64,000 bases of DNA from JABDII01 sp963815325 (GTDB lineage: Bacteria; Gemmatimonadota; Gemmatimonadetes; Gemmatimonadales; GWC2-71-9), in the NCBI GenBank assembly GCA_963815325.1, contig CAWFGG010000005.1, positions 62,001-126,000 of the forward strand, read 5' to 3'. Within the stretch, counting starts at the first letter, position 1, and every line of letters begins with the position of its first letter. A program made the translations under genes and the position numbers. Below the pieces are notes generated by a model. The model was not told where the DNA came from, made no database searches, and saw only the letters and a list, made by a program, of their open reading frames with translations. Positions 23,302 to 32,612 of this stretch are shown here, piece by piece.

Positions 23302-24795
23302 CTAGAATCCGGCCGCGGCCGCCGGGAACCACGGTGCGATGTCGACGTCTCCCTTGATCTTGGCCGTGATGGCCTTGGCGTCCGACAACGCCCAGTAGTT
23401 GCCTCCGGCCGCGAGGCTCGGAGCGGAGATGAACCAGCCGCGCACCCGCAGGAATATGTTCCCCACCACCGCGGTTTCCCGTCCCGCATCATCGACGGTG
23501 ATGGCATCGCCGACATCATCGAAGACGTTCCCGCGGACCTTCACCTGGGTGGTCGCTTCGAGCACCAGCGCGCGCTCGAGGTCGGCCAACACGTTATCGT
23601 CGATCGTGTAGCCCCGGCTTGGCTCGTGATCCTGATTGCGGGCAAACAAGCGGATGCCGATGGCGGCTCCCATAATCACGTTGGCGGCAATGGCATTATC
23701 GCTCCCATGCTCGATCGCGATGCCGGCATTCTCCGACCCGATCACCGTGTTGCCTCGCACGGTCGTCCGAGTGGAGTACCCGAGCCAGAACCCATAGGTC
23801 GAATTGTCGGCCCGGTTTTCGAGAAAGGTGTTGCCGGCGCTGAACGTGGCCTCGAACGCGTTATGGTACGCGAATGACGCATTGTTCCGCGCCACCAAGT
23901 TACCCGTCGAGGGCTCGACAAACGGCCGATGTCCGCTCAGAAAGAAACCATCGCCGGAGTAGGTCAGATCGTTGTCCGCCACCACATTCGAGTCGCTCCG
24001 CTCACGCAACAGGATGCCGGCCGAATCACAGCCCCTGCTGTAGGCCGGAGACTCGCAACGGGCGTTGTGATGCGCCTGGTTGCGCACGATCACGTTGTGC
24101 GATGAGCGCCACAAGTGAATTCCCCAGCCGCTGTTGTAGGACACGTCGTTATCCGCCAGATACACCCGGTGGGTACCGATCATGCCGATGCCGTTTTGCG
24201 CCCGCTGAGCCGTCACCTGGGTGACCGTCGCGCCGTCGACATCCTCGAGAAGCAGCCCGCCACCGTACCGCTCGAACGAGTCCGGCCGGAAGATGTCGAG
24301 CCAATCCGCCTCATCGAATCGATCCTCGGTTGACCGAAGCGCCTGGCTGCGCGACCCCGACAGATCGAGCTCCGTCACGACGTGGCCGCTTCCGCCCTCG
24401 AGTCGGATGCCATATCGGTAGCCGCGGATCGTCCCGCCGAAGATGGTGACTCGGCTCACTCCCCGACTGACCACTCCCGCGCCGACGAACTCGCTGGCAA
24501 GGGAGTCTCCGCTCTCGAGCGTGACACCGGTCAGATCGAGCCGCGTCCCCGACGAGGCGACGATAATGACCCCCTGCTCTGTCGGATCCGCCACGCGGTA
24601 GCGACCCGGACAGACCTTGACCTCACCTTGGACCTGAGTCCCGGGTCGGGTCAGCCGGATACAGGGGGCGGCGCTACCAAGCAGCAGCGGCGCCGTGATG
24701 CCCAATACCCCGCACCAGGCCACCGCGCTCGGAGCGCGCAGCCGGCGCGAGGACTCTCCGAAGAAAGACTGAAACGGACGGCCTTGCCTCTGCAT
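23302..24795 (-). CDS. NosD-like right-handed parallel beta-helix protein, exported
   Basis: 497 residues. A hydrophobic stretch near residues 27-43 (GVLGITAPLLLG) acts as signal sequence. The rest is a long series of 22-24-residue beta-helix coils with N-ladder turns (NGIGMIGTHRVYLADNDVSYN, NAGIAIEHGSDNAIAANVIMG, TVRGNTVIG), the NosD/CASH pattern found in carbohydrate-binding or periplasmic copper-site proteins. No neighbouring nos genes are present, so a role in N2O reduction is not supported. Likely a periplasmic or surface polysaccharide-related protein. Confidence 0.8.
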   Translation of the reverse strand: MQRQGRPFQSFFGESSRRLRAPSAVAWCGVLGITAPLLLGSAAPCIRLTRPGTQVQGEVKVCPGRYRVADPTEQGVIIVASSGTRLDLTGVTLESGDSLASEFVGAGVVSRGVSRVTIFGGTIRGYRYGIRLEGGSGHVVTELDLSGSRSQALRSTEDRFDEADWLDIFRPDSFERYGGGLLLEDVDGATVTQVTAQRAQNGIGMIGTHRVYLADNDVSYNSGWGIHLWRSSHNVIVRNQAHHNARCESPAYSRGCDSAGILLRERSDSNVVADNDLTYSGDGFFLSGHRPFVEPSTGNLVARNNASFAYHNAFEATFSAGNTFLENRADNSTYGFWLGYSTRTTVRGNTVIGSENAGIAIEHGSDNAIAANVIMGAAIGIRLFARNQDHEPSRGYTIDDNVLADLERALVLEATTQVKVRGNVFDDVGDAITVDDAGRETAVVGNIFLRVRGWFISAPSLAAGGNYWALSDAKAITAKIKGDVDIAPWFPAAAAGF

Positions 24796-24848
24796 TGTTC
24801 CTCCAATGCCCCAGGCGTCCGGATTGCCCTGTGTGCAATCGAGACGCC

Positions 24849-25325
24849 CTAAGGTACCCGAAGGACATCCTCCACCGACCCGGCATTACCGGAGCCCAGG
24901 AGAACAACAATGTCCTCCAGGGCGCGCCGCTCCCTCGGCCAGGCAAACCGCGCTCGAGCCTCAGCCGGCCTCAGCCACTCCGTCGCGTCATGCTCCGGAC
25001 TCAGGATCGCCTTGGCTTCCGCGCCGACCCATGCCACAAAGACGGGGATGAGCGCCACTTCATCGGCGGCATGTCGATAGAACAGTTCAACCCGACTGAT
25101 GTTGTACCAGCGTTCCGGCACGAGCCCCGTCTCTTCCGTTACTTCGCGGAGCGCTGCCTCCGATGGTGTTTCCCCCGGATCGATGTGCCCGTGCACCGTC
25201 TCCCACGAGCCTGGGCATCGTCCGTGCGGACCTCGCCGGAGCACCAGGACTTCGAGGTGGTCCCCCCAGCCGCGCAGGACGTAGGCGTCCACGTAGGAGA
25301 CGCGCATCGTCGTCATATCGACCAC
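24849..25325 (-). CDS. Nudix hydrolase
   Basis: 158 residues with a complete Nudix box, GHIDPGETPSEAALREVTEETGL (G-x5-E-x7-REVTEE-x-GL), at about residues 46-68. The box coordinates Mg2+ for hydrolysis of a nucleoside diphosphate derivative. Alternative starts at 25316 and 25307 are possible. Substrate unknown; context gives no clue. Confidence 0.9.
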   Translation of the reverse strand: MVDMTTMRVSYVDAYVLRGWGDHLEVLVLRRGPHGRCPGSWETVHGHIDPGETPSEAALREVTEETGLVPERWYNISRVELFYRHAADEVALIPVFVAWVGAEAKAILSPEHDATEWLRPAEARARFAWPRERRALEDIVVLLGSGNAGSVEDVLRVP

Positions 25326-25413
25326 GCCGCAGGGGAAAATAGTCGGGATTGGTGGCAGGCGAGCGAGAAGACCGTCGTCCGCAGGGACCGGTCAACAGAG
25401 GGTCGGCGGTCGG

Positions 25414-25926
25414 TCACACCCGCCGGCGAGCGACGACCGCTTCCAGGCGAGCTGAAAGCGCCCGTGCCCGAAACGGCTTGGTCAGGAAGTCGTTGGCACC
25501 GAGTTCAAAGACGCGAACCTCGTTGTCTTCATCACCCTTGGCGGTGAGGACAATGATGGGAACCTCGCGCGTGGCCGGCCGGGAGCGCAGTTGGGACAAC
25601 ACCGAGTACCCATCGAGCGTCGGCAGGTTCAGGTCGAGCACGATCACGTCGGGGGCGTGGCGGTCTGCCTGGTCGAGCGCTTCGATGCCATCGGCAGCTT
25701 CGGCAATGGTATACCCCTCCCGCTCCAAGAGGTCCTTCATTACGCGCCGCAGTTGGTCTTCGTCATCCACCAGCAACACGGTGATGCCCTTCGAGCCCGT
25801 GCTGTCCCCCGCCCCCGCGGGGTCGACCTCCTCGTCGATCAGCTCGAAGGCTTCCGAAACCTCGAAGCCAGACGGCGCGGGAGCAGCGGTAACGAGCGGT
25901 GGCGACGCGACCTGCGGCGGCGGCGG
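25414..25926 (-). CDS. response-regulator receiver domain, out of frame with the upstream PilB ATPase
   Basis: The frame encodes a complete REC domain: VLLVDDEDQ acidic pair, DVIVLDLNLPTLDGY phospho-acceptor Asp, PIIVLTAKGD switch Thr, and NDFLTKPFRA lysine. It is preceded by a Pro/Ala linker (PPPPQVASPPLVTAAPAPSG). I see no convincing start codon with a ribosome-binding site between the linker and the domain. The linker continues the PilB C-terminus after a one-base shift in a GC-triplet tract at 25914-25928. The simplest view is a PilB-REC fusion broken by an indel, sequencing error or recoding site. The coordinate given as its upstream limit is the inferred shift point. Confidence 0.75.
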   Translation of the reverse strand, partial: PPPPQVASPPLVTAAPAPSGFEVSEAFELIDEEVDPAGAGDSTGSKGITVLLVDDEDQLRRVMKDLLEREGYTIAEAADGIEALDQADRHAPDVIVLDLNLPTLDGYSVLSQLRSRPATREVPIIVLTAKGDEDNEVRVFELGANDFLTKPFRARALSARLEAVVARRRV

Positions 25927-27668
25927 GGAGCCGCCGGGCGGATGACGCTGGGCTCCGACGCGGTATCCTCCATCGGGGGATCGGTCACGCGGAGCAGCTC
26001 TTCGACCGATGTCTCGCCGGCCAACACGTGCCGAAGGCCGCTGTCCCACAGGCTCAGCATGCCGTTCTTCCTGGCGGCCTTCCCAATCACTCCGGCTGGG
26101 CTCCCCGCGGCAACGAGCCGTTCGATTTCGGGAGTCACCGGCATGATCTCGCAAATGCAGAACCGCCCCCGGTACCCGGTCATGGCGCAGTCGGGACACC
26201 CCACCGCCCGATAGAGGGTACCGACTTCGGGAATGAACTCGACCATCTTGGCGTGAATCGGGTCGGACTGCAGATCGGTCACCGGTTGCCGGCAGATCTG
26301 GCACAGCCTCCGCATGAGCCGCTGCGCGATGATGCCGCACAGGGCGGAACCGAGCATGTACGGCTCCATGCCCATGTCGATCAAACGGGTGACGGAGGTT
26401 GGGGCGTCGTTGGTGTGAAGCGTCGAGAGCACCAGGTGGCCGGTCAACGACGCCTGCACCGCGATCTGCGCGGTTTCTTGATCGCGGATCTCGCCCACCA
26501 GCACCACGTCGGGGTCCTGTCGCAGGATGGACCGCAGCGCCGTGGCGAACGTAAGCCCGGCCTTCACGTTGACCTGGACCTGGACGATGTTCTTGCCGAG
26601 CCGGTACTCGACCGGATCTTCCACCGTCACGATGTTGACGCCCTCGCCCTGAATCACCCGCAACGCCGAGTACAGGGTGGTGGTCTTGCCGGAGCCGGTG
26701 GGCCCGGTCACCAGAATGACCCCTTCTTTGTTCTCGAGGAGACGCTCGACGAGCTGTCGTTCATCGTCGAACATCCCCAGGGAGGGAAGGGTCAGAATGG
26801 TCGAGCGGGTGTCGAGAATCCGGATGACGACCTTCTCACCCAGTGAGGCTGGCAGGGTCGAGATTCGAAGATCGATCTTATCGTTGTTGATCGAGACCCG
26901 GGCACGACCGTCCTGTGGGCGGAGCCGATCGGCGATGTCGAGGCCCGACATGATCTTGATGCGCGAGATGAGTGGCAGCCCGGCGGTGCGCGGAATGGTC
27001 ATGACCTGACGCAGCACGCCATCGATCCGGTACCGGACCACGACACCGCCTTCGGAGGGCTCAACGTGAATATCGCTCGCCCGGCTTGCGATCCCGTCCG
27101 CCAACATCATGTCGACCAGCCGGATGATCGGCCGCTGGCTGGCCTCGTCCAGCGTGGCCCCGAGCTCCTCGTCTTCCTCGGTGATCTGGGTGACCTCGGT
27201 GTCGCCGAATCCACCGAGGAGCTTCGACACGACACTCTCAGGCTTGTACAGCTCGTCGAGCTTGTCGCGGATCTTGCTCGGCGACGCGACGAACATCCGG
27301 ACTTCGCGACCGGTTGCGAAGGCCAACATCTTCTCGGCGTCGATATCGAACGGATTGGTGGTAGCCGCTTCGAGAAGCGAATCGGTCAGCCGGAGCGGGA
27401 TCACCTGATGACGGCGGGCCACCTGCTCGGGAACCGCATCGCGCGCCCTGATCTCGAGCGAGTCCAGATCTGCAACCGGGAGCCGGAAGCGGGCGGAGAC
27501 GGTCTCGAGAATCTGATCATCCGTGACCAGTTTCCGGTTGACCATCGCTTCCCAGAGGGAAATGGTCCCCGAGTCGGCCGACTCCGCGATTTCCCGGAGC
27601 GCCTCCATGTCCTCCAAGGAGATCAACGGCTCGACCGTTGGAACCAGCCACTCGTCAGAAAAGGGCAT
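25839..27668 (-). CDS. pilB: type IV pilus/type II secretion assembly ATPase (PilB/GspE), C-terminus frame-broken
   Basis: 609 codons, but only about 580 look native. MshEN-type N-domain at about 30-140; ATPase with Walker A GPTGSGKTT (322-330), Asp box DPVEYRLG, Walker B VVLVGEIRD (388-396), His box LSTLHTND, and tetracysteine zinc site C456, C459, C491, C494. It powers pilin or pseudopilin polymerisation at the inner membrane. After VIRPAAP (about 581) the frame becomes a run of arginines (RRRRRSRRH) and stops, whereas the other frame continues into a proline linker and a receiver domain. No other pilus genes are nearby. Confidence 0.9.
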   Translation of the reverse strand: MPFSDEWLVPTVEPLISLEDMEALREIAESADSGTISLWEAMVNRKLVTDDQILETVSARFRLPVADLDSLEIRARDAVPEQVARRHQVIPLRLTDSLLEAATTNPFDIDAEKMLAFATGREVRMFVASPSKIRDKLDELYKPESVVSKLLGGFGDTEVTQITEEDEELGATLDEASQRPIIRLVDMMLADGIASRASDIHVEPSEGGVVVRYRIDGVLRQVMTIPRTAGLPLISRIKIMSGLDIADRLRPQDGRARVSINNDKIDLRISTLPASLGEKVVIRILDTRSTILTLPSLGMFDDERQLVERLLENKEGVILVTGPTGSGKTTTLYSALRVIQGEGVNIVTVEDPVEYRLGKNIVQVQVNVKAGLTFATALRSILRQDPDVVLVGEIRDQETAQIAVQASLTGHLVLSTLHTNDAPTSVTRLIDMGMEPYMLGSALCGIIAQRLMRRLCQICRQPVTDLQSDPIHAKMVEFIPEVGTLYRAVGCPDCAMTGYRGRFCICEIMPVTPEIERLVAAGSPAGVIGKAARKNGMLSLWDSGLRHVLAGETSVEELLRVTDPPMEDTASEPSVIRPAAPRRRRRSRRHRSLPLLPRRLASRFRKPSS

Positions 27669-27800
27669 TCGAAAGCTTCGTCAACTCCAATCTGGTCGGC
27701 GGGATTGTGCCGGGGAGGTAGACTTGAAAGCTAAGGCCACCGAACATAACCGGGCTAGTGCTCGCCGACGCGCCGGTGAACCGAAAAAACGGGCAGGTTG

Positions 27801-29822
27801 CTAGAGGAGCGGCCACCAGTCGCGATGGATATCCACCGTGACGCCGAAGCCCCCGTCTCGCAGGCCCACCCCAGCCTCGACCCGGACCATGCGCATAAAC
27901 CATTCCACCGCTATCCCGGCCACCGGCCGTACCCCCTCTGTCGACCCCCACGGGCTTCCGGCCACCGGATCGCCGCTCCAGGCGGCCGCCACAAAAGGGG
28001 CTACCACCAGGCGATTCCCGGTCGAAGCGAAGGTCCCCAGGCTGATCGCCGGAAACGGGACTGCAAATCGCCATTCCACGTGGGCCAGTGCCAACCGGCG
28101 TCCGCCATGGGCGCGAAAGGGCTCGCCGACGAGGGTGCCGCGGCCCCCGACCACGAAACTCCGGTATGCGGGCAGGCGATCCGTCCCCACGCCGAGGAAG
28201 AGCCGTGACAGGAGCTCCGTCTGGCCCAGGCCGGCCCGCCACCTGCCCTGAGCGCTCGCCCTGAAATAGCCGCCATCGCCCTCTGCTGCCTCCAGGGCAA
28301 GCGAACCGCCGAGGTCCCGGCGGAGCGCAATCCCACCGGCGCTCCGCTCCAGACGCAGGCGCAGCACCCCGTAGGTCGGCGCCCCAAGATCGGGGTTGGG
28401 GCGATAGGTCCCATGGGCGGGGCTCGCCTCCACCTCGACGCCCGAAGCGGATTCCACGCCCACGCTGCCTTCCACGAGGAGCCTCGCACTCGGTCGAGCG
28501 CGCAGCCCGAATTCGGCGGACTCGACGAGGACGTAGTCTCCATAATCGTGTCCCCCCTCCTGCGCGAGCACCGAGTTGAGCACCGGCGCAATGACCGGAA
28601 AGTCGGCCAGATCCTTGATCTCACGCCTGAGGCCCACCCAGGCATGGCGAGTGTCCAGCACCACCCCGCCAGTCACCCGCCCGTCCGAGGTACCGTAGCC
28701 CACCGACGGCTTCACACTTGCTCCGGTGCCAAGCGGCACGGTGCCGGCGATTCCGAATGCGAGGCCCTGCACCCGGTTGACCCGCGCCAAGTCACTCAGC
28801 GAACGCGTGCTCAAACGGCTCTGCGCAATCGCGCTCAGCGCCCGCGCCCCGACCATCTTTTCGACCTCGACACGGATCTCCTCCATATCCTGGCGATTGA
28901 TCGGCGCCGCCACCTCGCGAATGGCGTCCGCGAGGGGTACGCTCCACGCGTGACCGGAATCCTGTGGCGTCGTCAGGCCCGCGATGCCCGGGCCCGCCCA
29001 TGCATCCGGGGGGAATGGCGCGTTGAATTGGTAGGAACCGATCTCCCACCGGCCCCGGATGATTCCCCTCGCGGGAAACTCGAGCCACGTGGTTCGGCGC
29101 CGGATTTCGATCTCCTGGCGGAAGGGCAGCCAGTAGCGGCCTTCGAACAGGGCATTCTCGAGGACCACGGTGATGTCTTCGAGTTCGCGCTCGCGATAGG
29201 CCGCGCGGGTAAAGCTGAAGCGAAACCGGACCAGCTCGGCGGTGGCTGCATCGATGTACAGAGTCCCGACCACCAGCGCTCGCTCCGGATCGCGGGGGCG
29301 GACGGCGAGTTCGAACACCGTCAGGTCGTCGGTGCCCGATCGGATCCGGATCGAGTCTTGGACCGCAAAGTCGTAGAGATCGAGCCCTTCCGGCGACAGC
29401 GGATGGATCGCATCCCGTACTTCGTCGCCCTCGCCGAGTCGGATGAAGCGGCCGAAGTTATTGGTTACGATGCCGAGGTGGTCGCGGTGGTAGTTGATAT
29501 CCGTCGGCAGGAAGGAGCCGTCGCGCCATCCGAGAATGACCTGCTTGCTCCGGCCGGGGGCGCGCCAATACACTTCCACGTCGAGCTCGTCCGCCTTCAC
29601 CAGGCGCGGAGGCTCACGGAAGCCGTCCCCGACTTGGGCGAGGAAGAACACGAAACCGTGCGCCCGGCTTTGGTACCCCTCGAGCCCCGAGTCGGCCTCG
29701 GTCGCGAGGCGGCGCGCAATTGCTCGGTGAACCAAACCGGTGGCGACGGGGGAATTCCAATCCTGTGCGGTGAGCGGCGGCGCCACCAGGGCAACAATGA
29801 GCAGTAGGACTACGAGAGGCAT
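27801..29822 (-). CDS. outer-membrane beta-barrel protein (Omp85/surface-antigen-like C-terminus)
   Basis: 673 residues starting with a clean signal peptide (MPLVVLLLIVALVAPPLTAQ). The frame is open to 30557, but that part is antisense to two other genes. The N-terminal half has beta-rich segments (YIDAATAELVRFRFSFTRAA) resembling a soluble DUF domain. The C-terminal half has alternating hydrophobic/polar strands and a glycine-rich end (RSFVVGGRGTLVGEPFRAHG, ... VTVDIHRDWWPLL) like Omp85-family surface antigens. No function can be assigned. Its start codon lies 3 bp from that of the divergent gene. Confidence 0.75.
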   Translation of the reverse strand: MPLVVLLLIVALVAPPLTAQDWNSPVATGLVHRAIARRLATEADSGLEGYQSRAHGFVFFLAQVGDGFREPPRLVKADELDVEVYWRAPGRSKQVILGWRDGSFLPTDINYHRDHLGIVTNNFGRFIRLGEGDEVRDAIHPLSPEGLDLYDFAVQDSIRIRSGTDDLTVFELAVRPRDPERALVVGTLYIDAATAELVRFRFSFTRAAYRERELEDITVVLENALFEGRYWLPFRQEIEIRRRTTWLEFPARGIIRGRWEIGSYQFNAPFPPDAWAGPGIAGLTTPQDSGHAWSVPLADAIREVAAPINRQDMEEIRVEVEKMVGARALSAIAQSRLSTRSLSDLARVNRVQGLAFGIAGTVPLGTGASVKPSVGYGTSDGRVTGGVVLDTRHAWVGLRREIKDLADFPVIAPVLNSVLAQEGGHDYGDYVLVESAEFGLRARPSARLLVEGSVGVESASGVEVEASPAHGTYRPNPDLGAPTYGVLRLRLERSAGGIALRRDLGGSLALEAAEGDGGYFRASAQGRWRAGLGQTELLSRLFLGVGTDRLPAYRSFVVGGRGTLVGEPFRAHGGRRLALAHVEWRFAVPFPAISLGTFASTGNRLVVAPFVAAAWSGDPVAGSPWGSTEGVRPVAGIAVEWFMRMVRVEAGVGLRDGGFGVTVDIHRDWWPLL

Positions 29823-29825
29823 GGC

Positions 29826-30428
29826 ATGGCAATATCCGGAGCGGTCTGGGGTGGGGCAAGGCGGACGGTGTCCGTTGTCGCGCTGTGCGTGGGATGCAGG
29901 AGCCCCGCGCCCACCCCGATCATAGCGCCCGCCGCGACGCCTCGGCAACCGACTCGCGTGCTTCCACGGGACAGCGTGTTCGTGCTGGAGGCGTGGGGAG
30001 CATCCCCCAACGATACGGTGGTCACTGTGAGCGCACAGGCCGGCCGAGTCGTGATCCTCCGGCACGGACCGCCCGACAACACCGTCTTCGCCCAATTGGC
30101 CGTCCCACCCGATTCGAGCGCCGGCGCTCGAGATTCGCTCAACCTCACGATTCGCCCGCGGCCAGGGCTCTACGGCGTCGATATCGAATCGACTGGCCCG
30201 CTCGGCGCGGGCACGACACTCACGTTCAAGTATCCGGTTCACTTCTCTCCACCGTTGGCCGCGCGCGATCGCTATTCGAGCCGCGCGGCGTTCGAGCGAG
30301 CATTGGGCATCGGCCGGGTGTCGGGCGACGGCCGCATCGTGCTCTTGCCGTCGACCCAGCCGGCGTCGGATAACCTGGAGGCGGAGATCCCGGGCCCAGG
30401 CCGGTATCTCGTCGCCGCCCCACGGTAG
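29826..30428 (+). CDS. predicted secreted or lipid-anchored protein, unknown function
   Basis: 200 residues. An N-terminal hydrophobic stretch (TVSVVALCVGC) precedes a Pro/Ala-rich linker; CVGC could be an imperfect lipobox. The remainder is beta-rich. I recognise no family. Its ATG is only 3 bp from the start codon of the divergent outer-membrane protein gene, so its promoter must lie inside that gene or its mRNA is leaderless. A start at GTG 29868 would leave too short a signal peptide. Confidence 0.6.
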   Translation: MAISGAVWGGARRTVSVVALCVGCRSPAPTPIIAPAATPRQPTRVLPRDSVFVLEAWGASPNDTVVTVSAQAGRVVILRHGPPDNTVFAQLAVPPDSSAGARDSLNLTIRPRPGLYGVDIESTGPLGAGTTLTFKYPVHFSPPLAARDRYSSRAAFERALGIGRVSGDGRIVLLPSTQPASDNLEAEIPGPGRYLVAAPR

Positions 30429-30444
30429 CGGATCGACACCCAGT

Positions 30445-32058
30445 ATGCACCCTCCTCGAGCGCTTGCCCTCAACCTCATCCGGGTGGACGGCACCGAGCG
30501 TTTCGACCTGGTCCCCGGCCGGACGTACGTGGTGGGCCGTGGCGCAACTAGTGACATCGCGCTCTACGATCCCACGATTTCGCGCCAGCATGCGGAACTG
30601 TCAGTCGGGGACGACAGCGTGATGGTGACCGACCTGGACAGCTCCAACGGCACGTTTCTCCGCGGCGAGCGGGTGGACCGGGCCGAACTCAGGCCAGGAG
30701 ACTCGATCACCTTCGGTAAGGTGGTGTGCCAACTTCACGGGACGAAGGGATCAGGCGCCTCCCCGTCGCCCGGCGCTGAGCGTGCGGTACCGGGAGGCAC
30801 CATCATTCGTCAGATAGCCGTCCAGGGTGCCGCACCCGGCCTGCCACACGTGGAGGAGCGTGGTGCCGGTCCGGGGCTTCTCCAGGCGGCTACCGGAACC
30901 GACGAGGAACGGCTGGCGGTGAAGATGGCCATGCTGCTCGATATCTCGCAGAAGCTGGCGAGTGAATTCGAGCCAGCGCACCTGTTGGAGGCCGTGGTCG
31001 ACATGACTTTCGAGATCATGAACGTCGACCGTGTGTCCGTCCTGTTGCGGGACTCAACCACCGGGGAACTCGTTCCCCGCGTGTCCAAGACCCGGATCGG
31101 CACTGGAAGTGACCGGCTGGTGCCGCGCTCCATCGCGGACAAGGCGGTCCAGGAGCGCGTTGCCATCATGACGGACAACGCGGCGGCCGACACACGATTC
31201 CAAGGCCAGTCGGTGCTCATGCAAAGCGTGCGCAGCGCGATGTGCACGCCGCTCATGGCGAGCGCCGATGAGGTACTGGGGCTGCTGTACGTGGACAGCC
31301 TGACCGCCACGTCGGCCTTCAGCGATGAAGATCTCCAATTTCTGATCGGTTTCGGCGGCATTGCCGCCGCGACCCTGCACCGGTTGCGTGACGCCGATCG
31401 CACACGCCACGAGGCCCTGGTACGCTCCAATTTCGAGCGCTATTTCGCCCCCAACGTGGCGGCCGAGATTGCGCGGCAACAAGAAGGGGCGCGGCCTGGT
31501 GGCGAGAAGCGCCCGGTCACGATCCTATTCAGTGACATCCGCGGCTTCACGACGTTGTCCGAGGGGATGACCCCGGACGCCATCGCCCAGCTCCTCAGTG
31601 AGTATTTCACCGAGATGGTGGAGGTCATCTTCGAGCACGGCGGCACGCTCGACAAGTTCGTGGGGGACGCGATCTTAGCACTCTGGGGGGCGCCGATTGC
31701 GCATGAGCACGACGCCGACAGCGCGATGCGCGCCGCCATTGCCATGCAGCAGTCGATCACCGCGCTGAACACCAAGTGGGCCACCGAAGGCCGTCCGGCC
31801 ATCGGGGTCGGCATCGGGATCAACTACGGGGAAGTCTTTGCCGGCAACATCGGGAGTCAGCGGCGCTTGGAGTACACCGTCATCGGCGATGCCGTCAATG
31901 TGGCGTCGCGGCTCTGCACCAAGGCAGGCGCCGGCGAGGTGCTTCTGACCGAGCCGTTCTATCAGCAGCTCACCACCGTGCCGACGGTCGAGCGCATCGA
32001 CGCCATGCCGCTCCGGGGCCGGGCGCAACCTATCGCCATCTACCGCGTGAAACGATAG
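30445..32058 (+). CDS. FHA-GAF-class III adenylate cyclase
   Basis: 537 residues. FHA domain at about 20-100 (YVVGRGATSDIAL, ISRQHAEL, DLDSSNGTFLRG) binds phosphothreonine. GAF domain at about 165-320 may bind a small ligand. Class III cyclase domain at about 350-537: metal aspartates in TILFSDIRGFTTLSEG and FVGDAILALWG, adenine-selecting Lys in TLDKFVGD and Asp in YTVIGDAVNVASRL, with transition-state Asn/Arg. All catalytic residues are present, so cAMP production is likely. The FHA domain could couple it to a Ser/Thr kinase. Its 3' end overlaps the convergent maf gene by 19 bp. Confidence 0.92.
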   Translation: MHPPRALALNLIRVDGTERFDLVPGRTYVVGRGATSDIALYDPTISRQHAELSVGDDSVMVTDLDSSNGTFLRGERVDRAELRPGDSITFGKVVCQLHGTKGSGASPSPGAERAVPGGTIIRQIAVQGAAPGLPHVEERGAGPGLLQAATGTDEERLAVKMAMLLDISQKLASEFEPAHLLEAVVDMTFEIMNVDRVSVLLRDSTTGELVPRVSKTRIGTGSDRLVPRSIADKAVQERVAIMTDNAAADTRFQGQSVLMQSVRSAMCTPLMASADEVLGLLYVDSLTATSAFSDEDLQFLIGFGGIAAATLHRLRDADRTRHEALVRSNFERYFAPNVAAEIARQQEGARPGGEKRPVTILFSDIRGFTTLSEGMTPDAIAQLLSEYFTEMVEVIFEHGGTLDKFVGDAILALWGAPIAHEHDADSAMRAAIAMQQSITALNTKWATEGRPAIGVGIGINYGEVFAGNIGSQRRLEYTVIGDAVNVASRLCTKAGAGEVLLTEPFYQQLTTVPTVERIDAMPLRGRAQPIAIYRVKR

Positions 32059-32612
32059 GGACGCCCCGCCCGGGCCAGCAGGTCCATCACCAATCGAAGC
32101 GGTAGGCCCATCACGCTGAAGAAGTCTCCCTCCACGCGCTCGACCAAGACCGCGCCATACCCCTGGATGCCGTAGGCCCCCGCCTTGTCCATCGGCTCCC
32201 CGGTCTCCACATAGGCCCGGAGCAGCGCCTCGTCGGTTGCACGAAAGGTCACGGCCGTCCGGTCGCATGCGGAGTACACTGTGCCATCGGCCTTGAGCGC
32301 GACTGCGGTCATTACCAGGTGCGTCTTCCCGGCGAGCTTCATGAGCATCGCCAGCGCCTCCGCCTCATCGCGCGGCTTCTCCAGCACCTCGTCGCCCAGC
32401 ACCACGATGGTATCTGCGCCAAGTACGAGCGGTCCCGGCACGCTCGCCGCCTTTTCCTCGGCCAACCGCGTGGCATACTGTTCGGGAAGCTCTTCCGGCC
32501 GGCGTGATTCCTCGACCGGCGATGGCTGGACGCGCACCGGGATGCCCAACATTTCCAACAGCTGCCGGCGGCGCGGCGAGCGACTGGCCAGTACCAGCTG
32601 CTCAGGGGTCAC
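32040..32612 (-). CDS. maf: Maf-family nucleoside triphosphate pyrophosphatase
   Basis: 190 residues with the Maf motifs LASRSPRRRQLLEMLG (N-terminus), EKAASV, LGADTIVVLGDEVLEKP, and DKAGAYGIQGYGA. The family hydrolyses dTTP/UTP or modified pyrimidine nucleotides. Its ATG overlaps the end of the dtd gene by 4 bp, so the two are translationally coupled; both are quality-control enzymes. Confidence 0.94.
   Translation of the reverse strand: MTPEQLVLASRSPRRRQLLEMLGIPVRVQPSPVEESRRPEELPEQYATRLAEEKAASVPGPLVLGADTIVVLGDEVLEKPRDEAEALAMLMKLAGKTHLVMTAVALKADGTVYSACDRTAVTFRATDEALLRAYVETGEPMDKAGAYGIQGYGAVLVERVEGDFFSVMGLPLRLVMDLLARAGRPYRFTR

Noticed and set aside
23302..24795. Nitrous-oxide reductase accessory NosD in a nos operon
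   Set aside because: Only the fold matches; no nosZ, nosF, nosY or copper genes are nearby.
25927..26340. Upstream part of the receiver-domain frame as its own N-terminus
   Set aside because: It is a shadow of PilB coding sequence; the domain begins after the frame-shift tract.
29823..30557. Upstream extension of the outer-membrane protein frame
   Set aside because: The extra N-terminus is antisense to two plus-strand genes and would bury a clear signal peptide.
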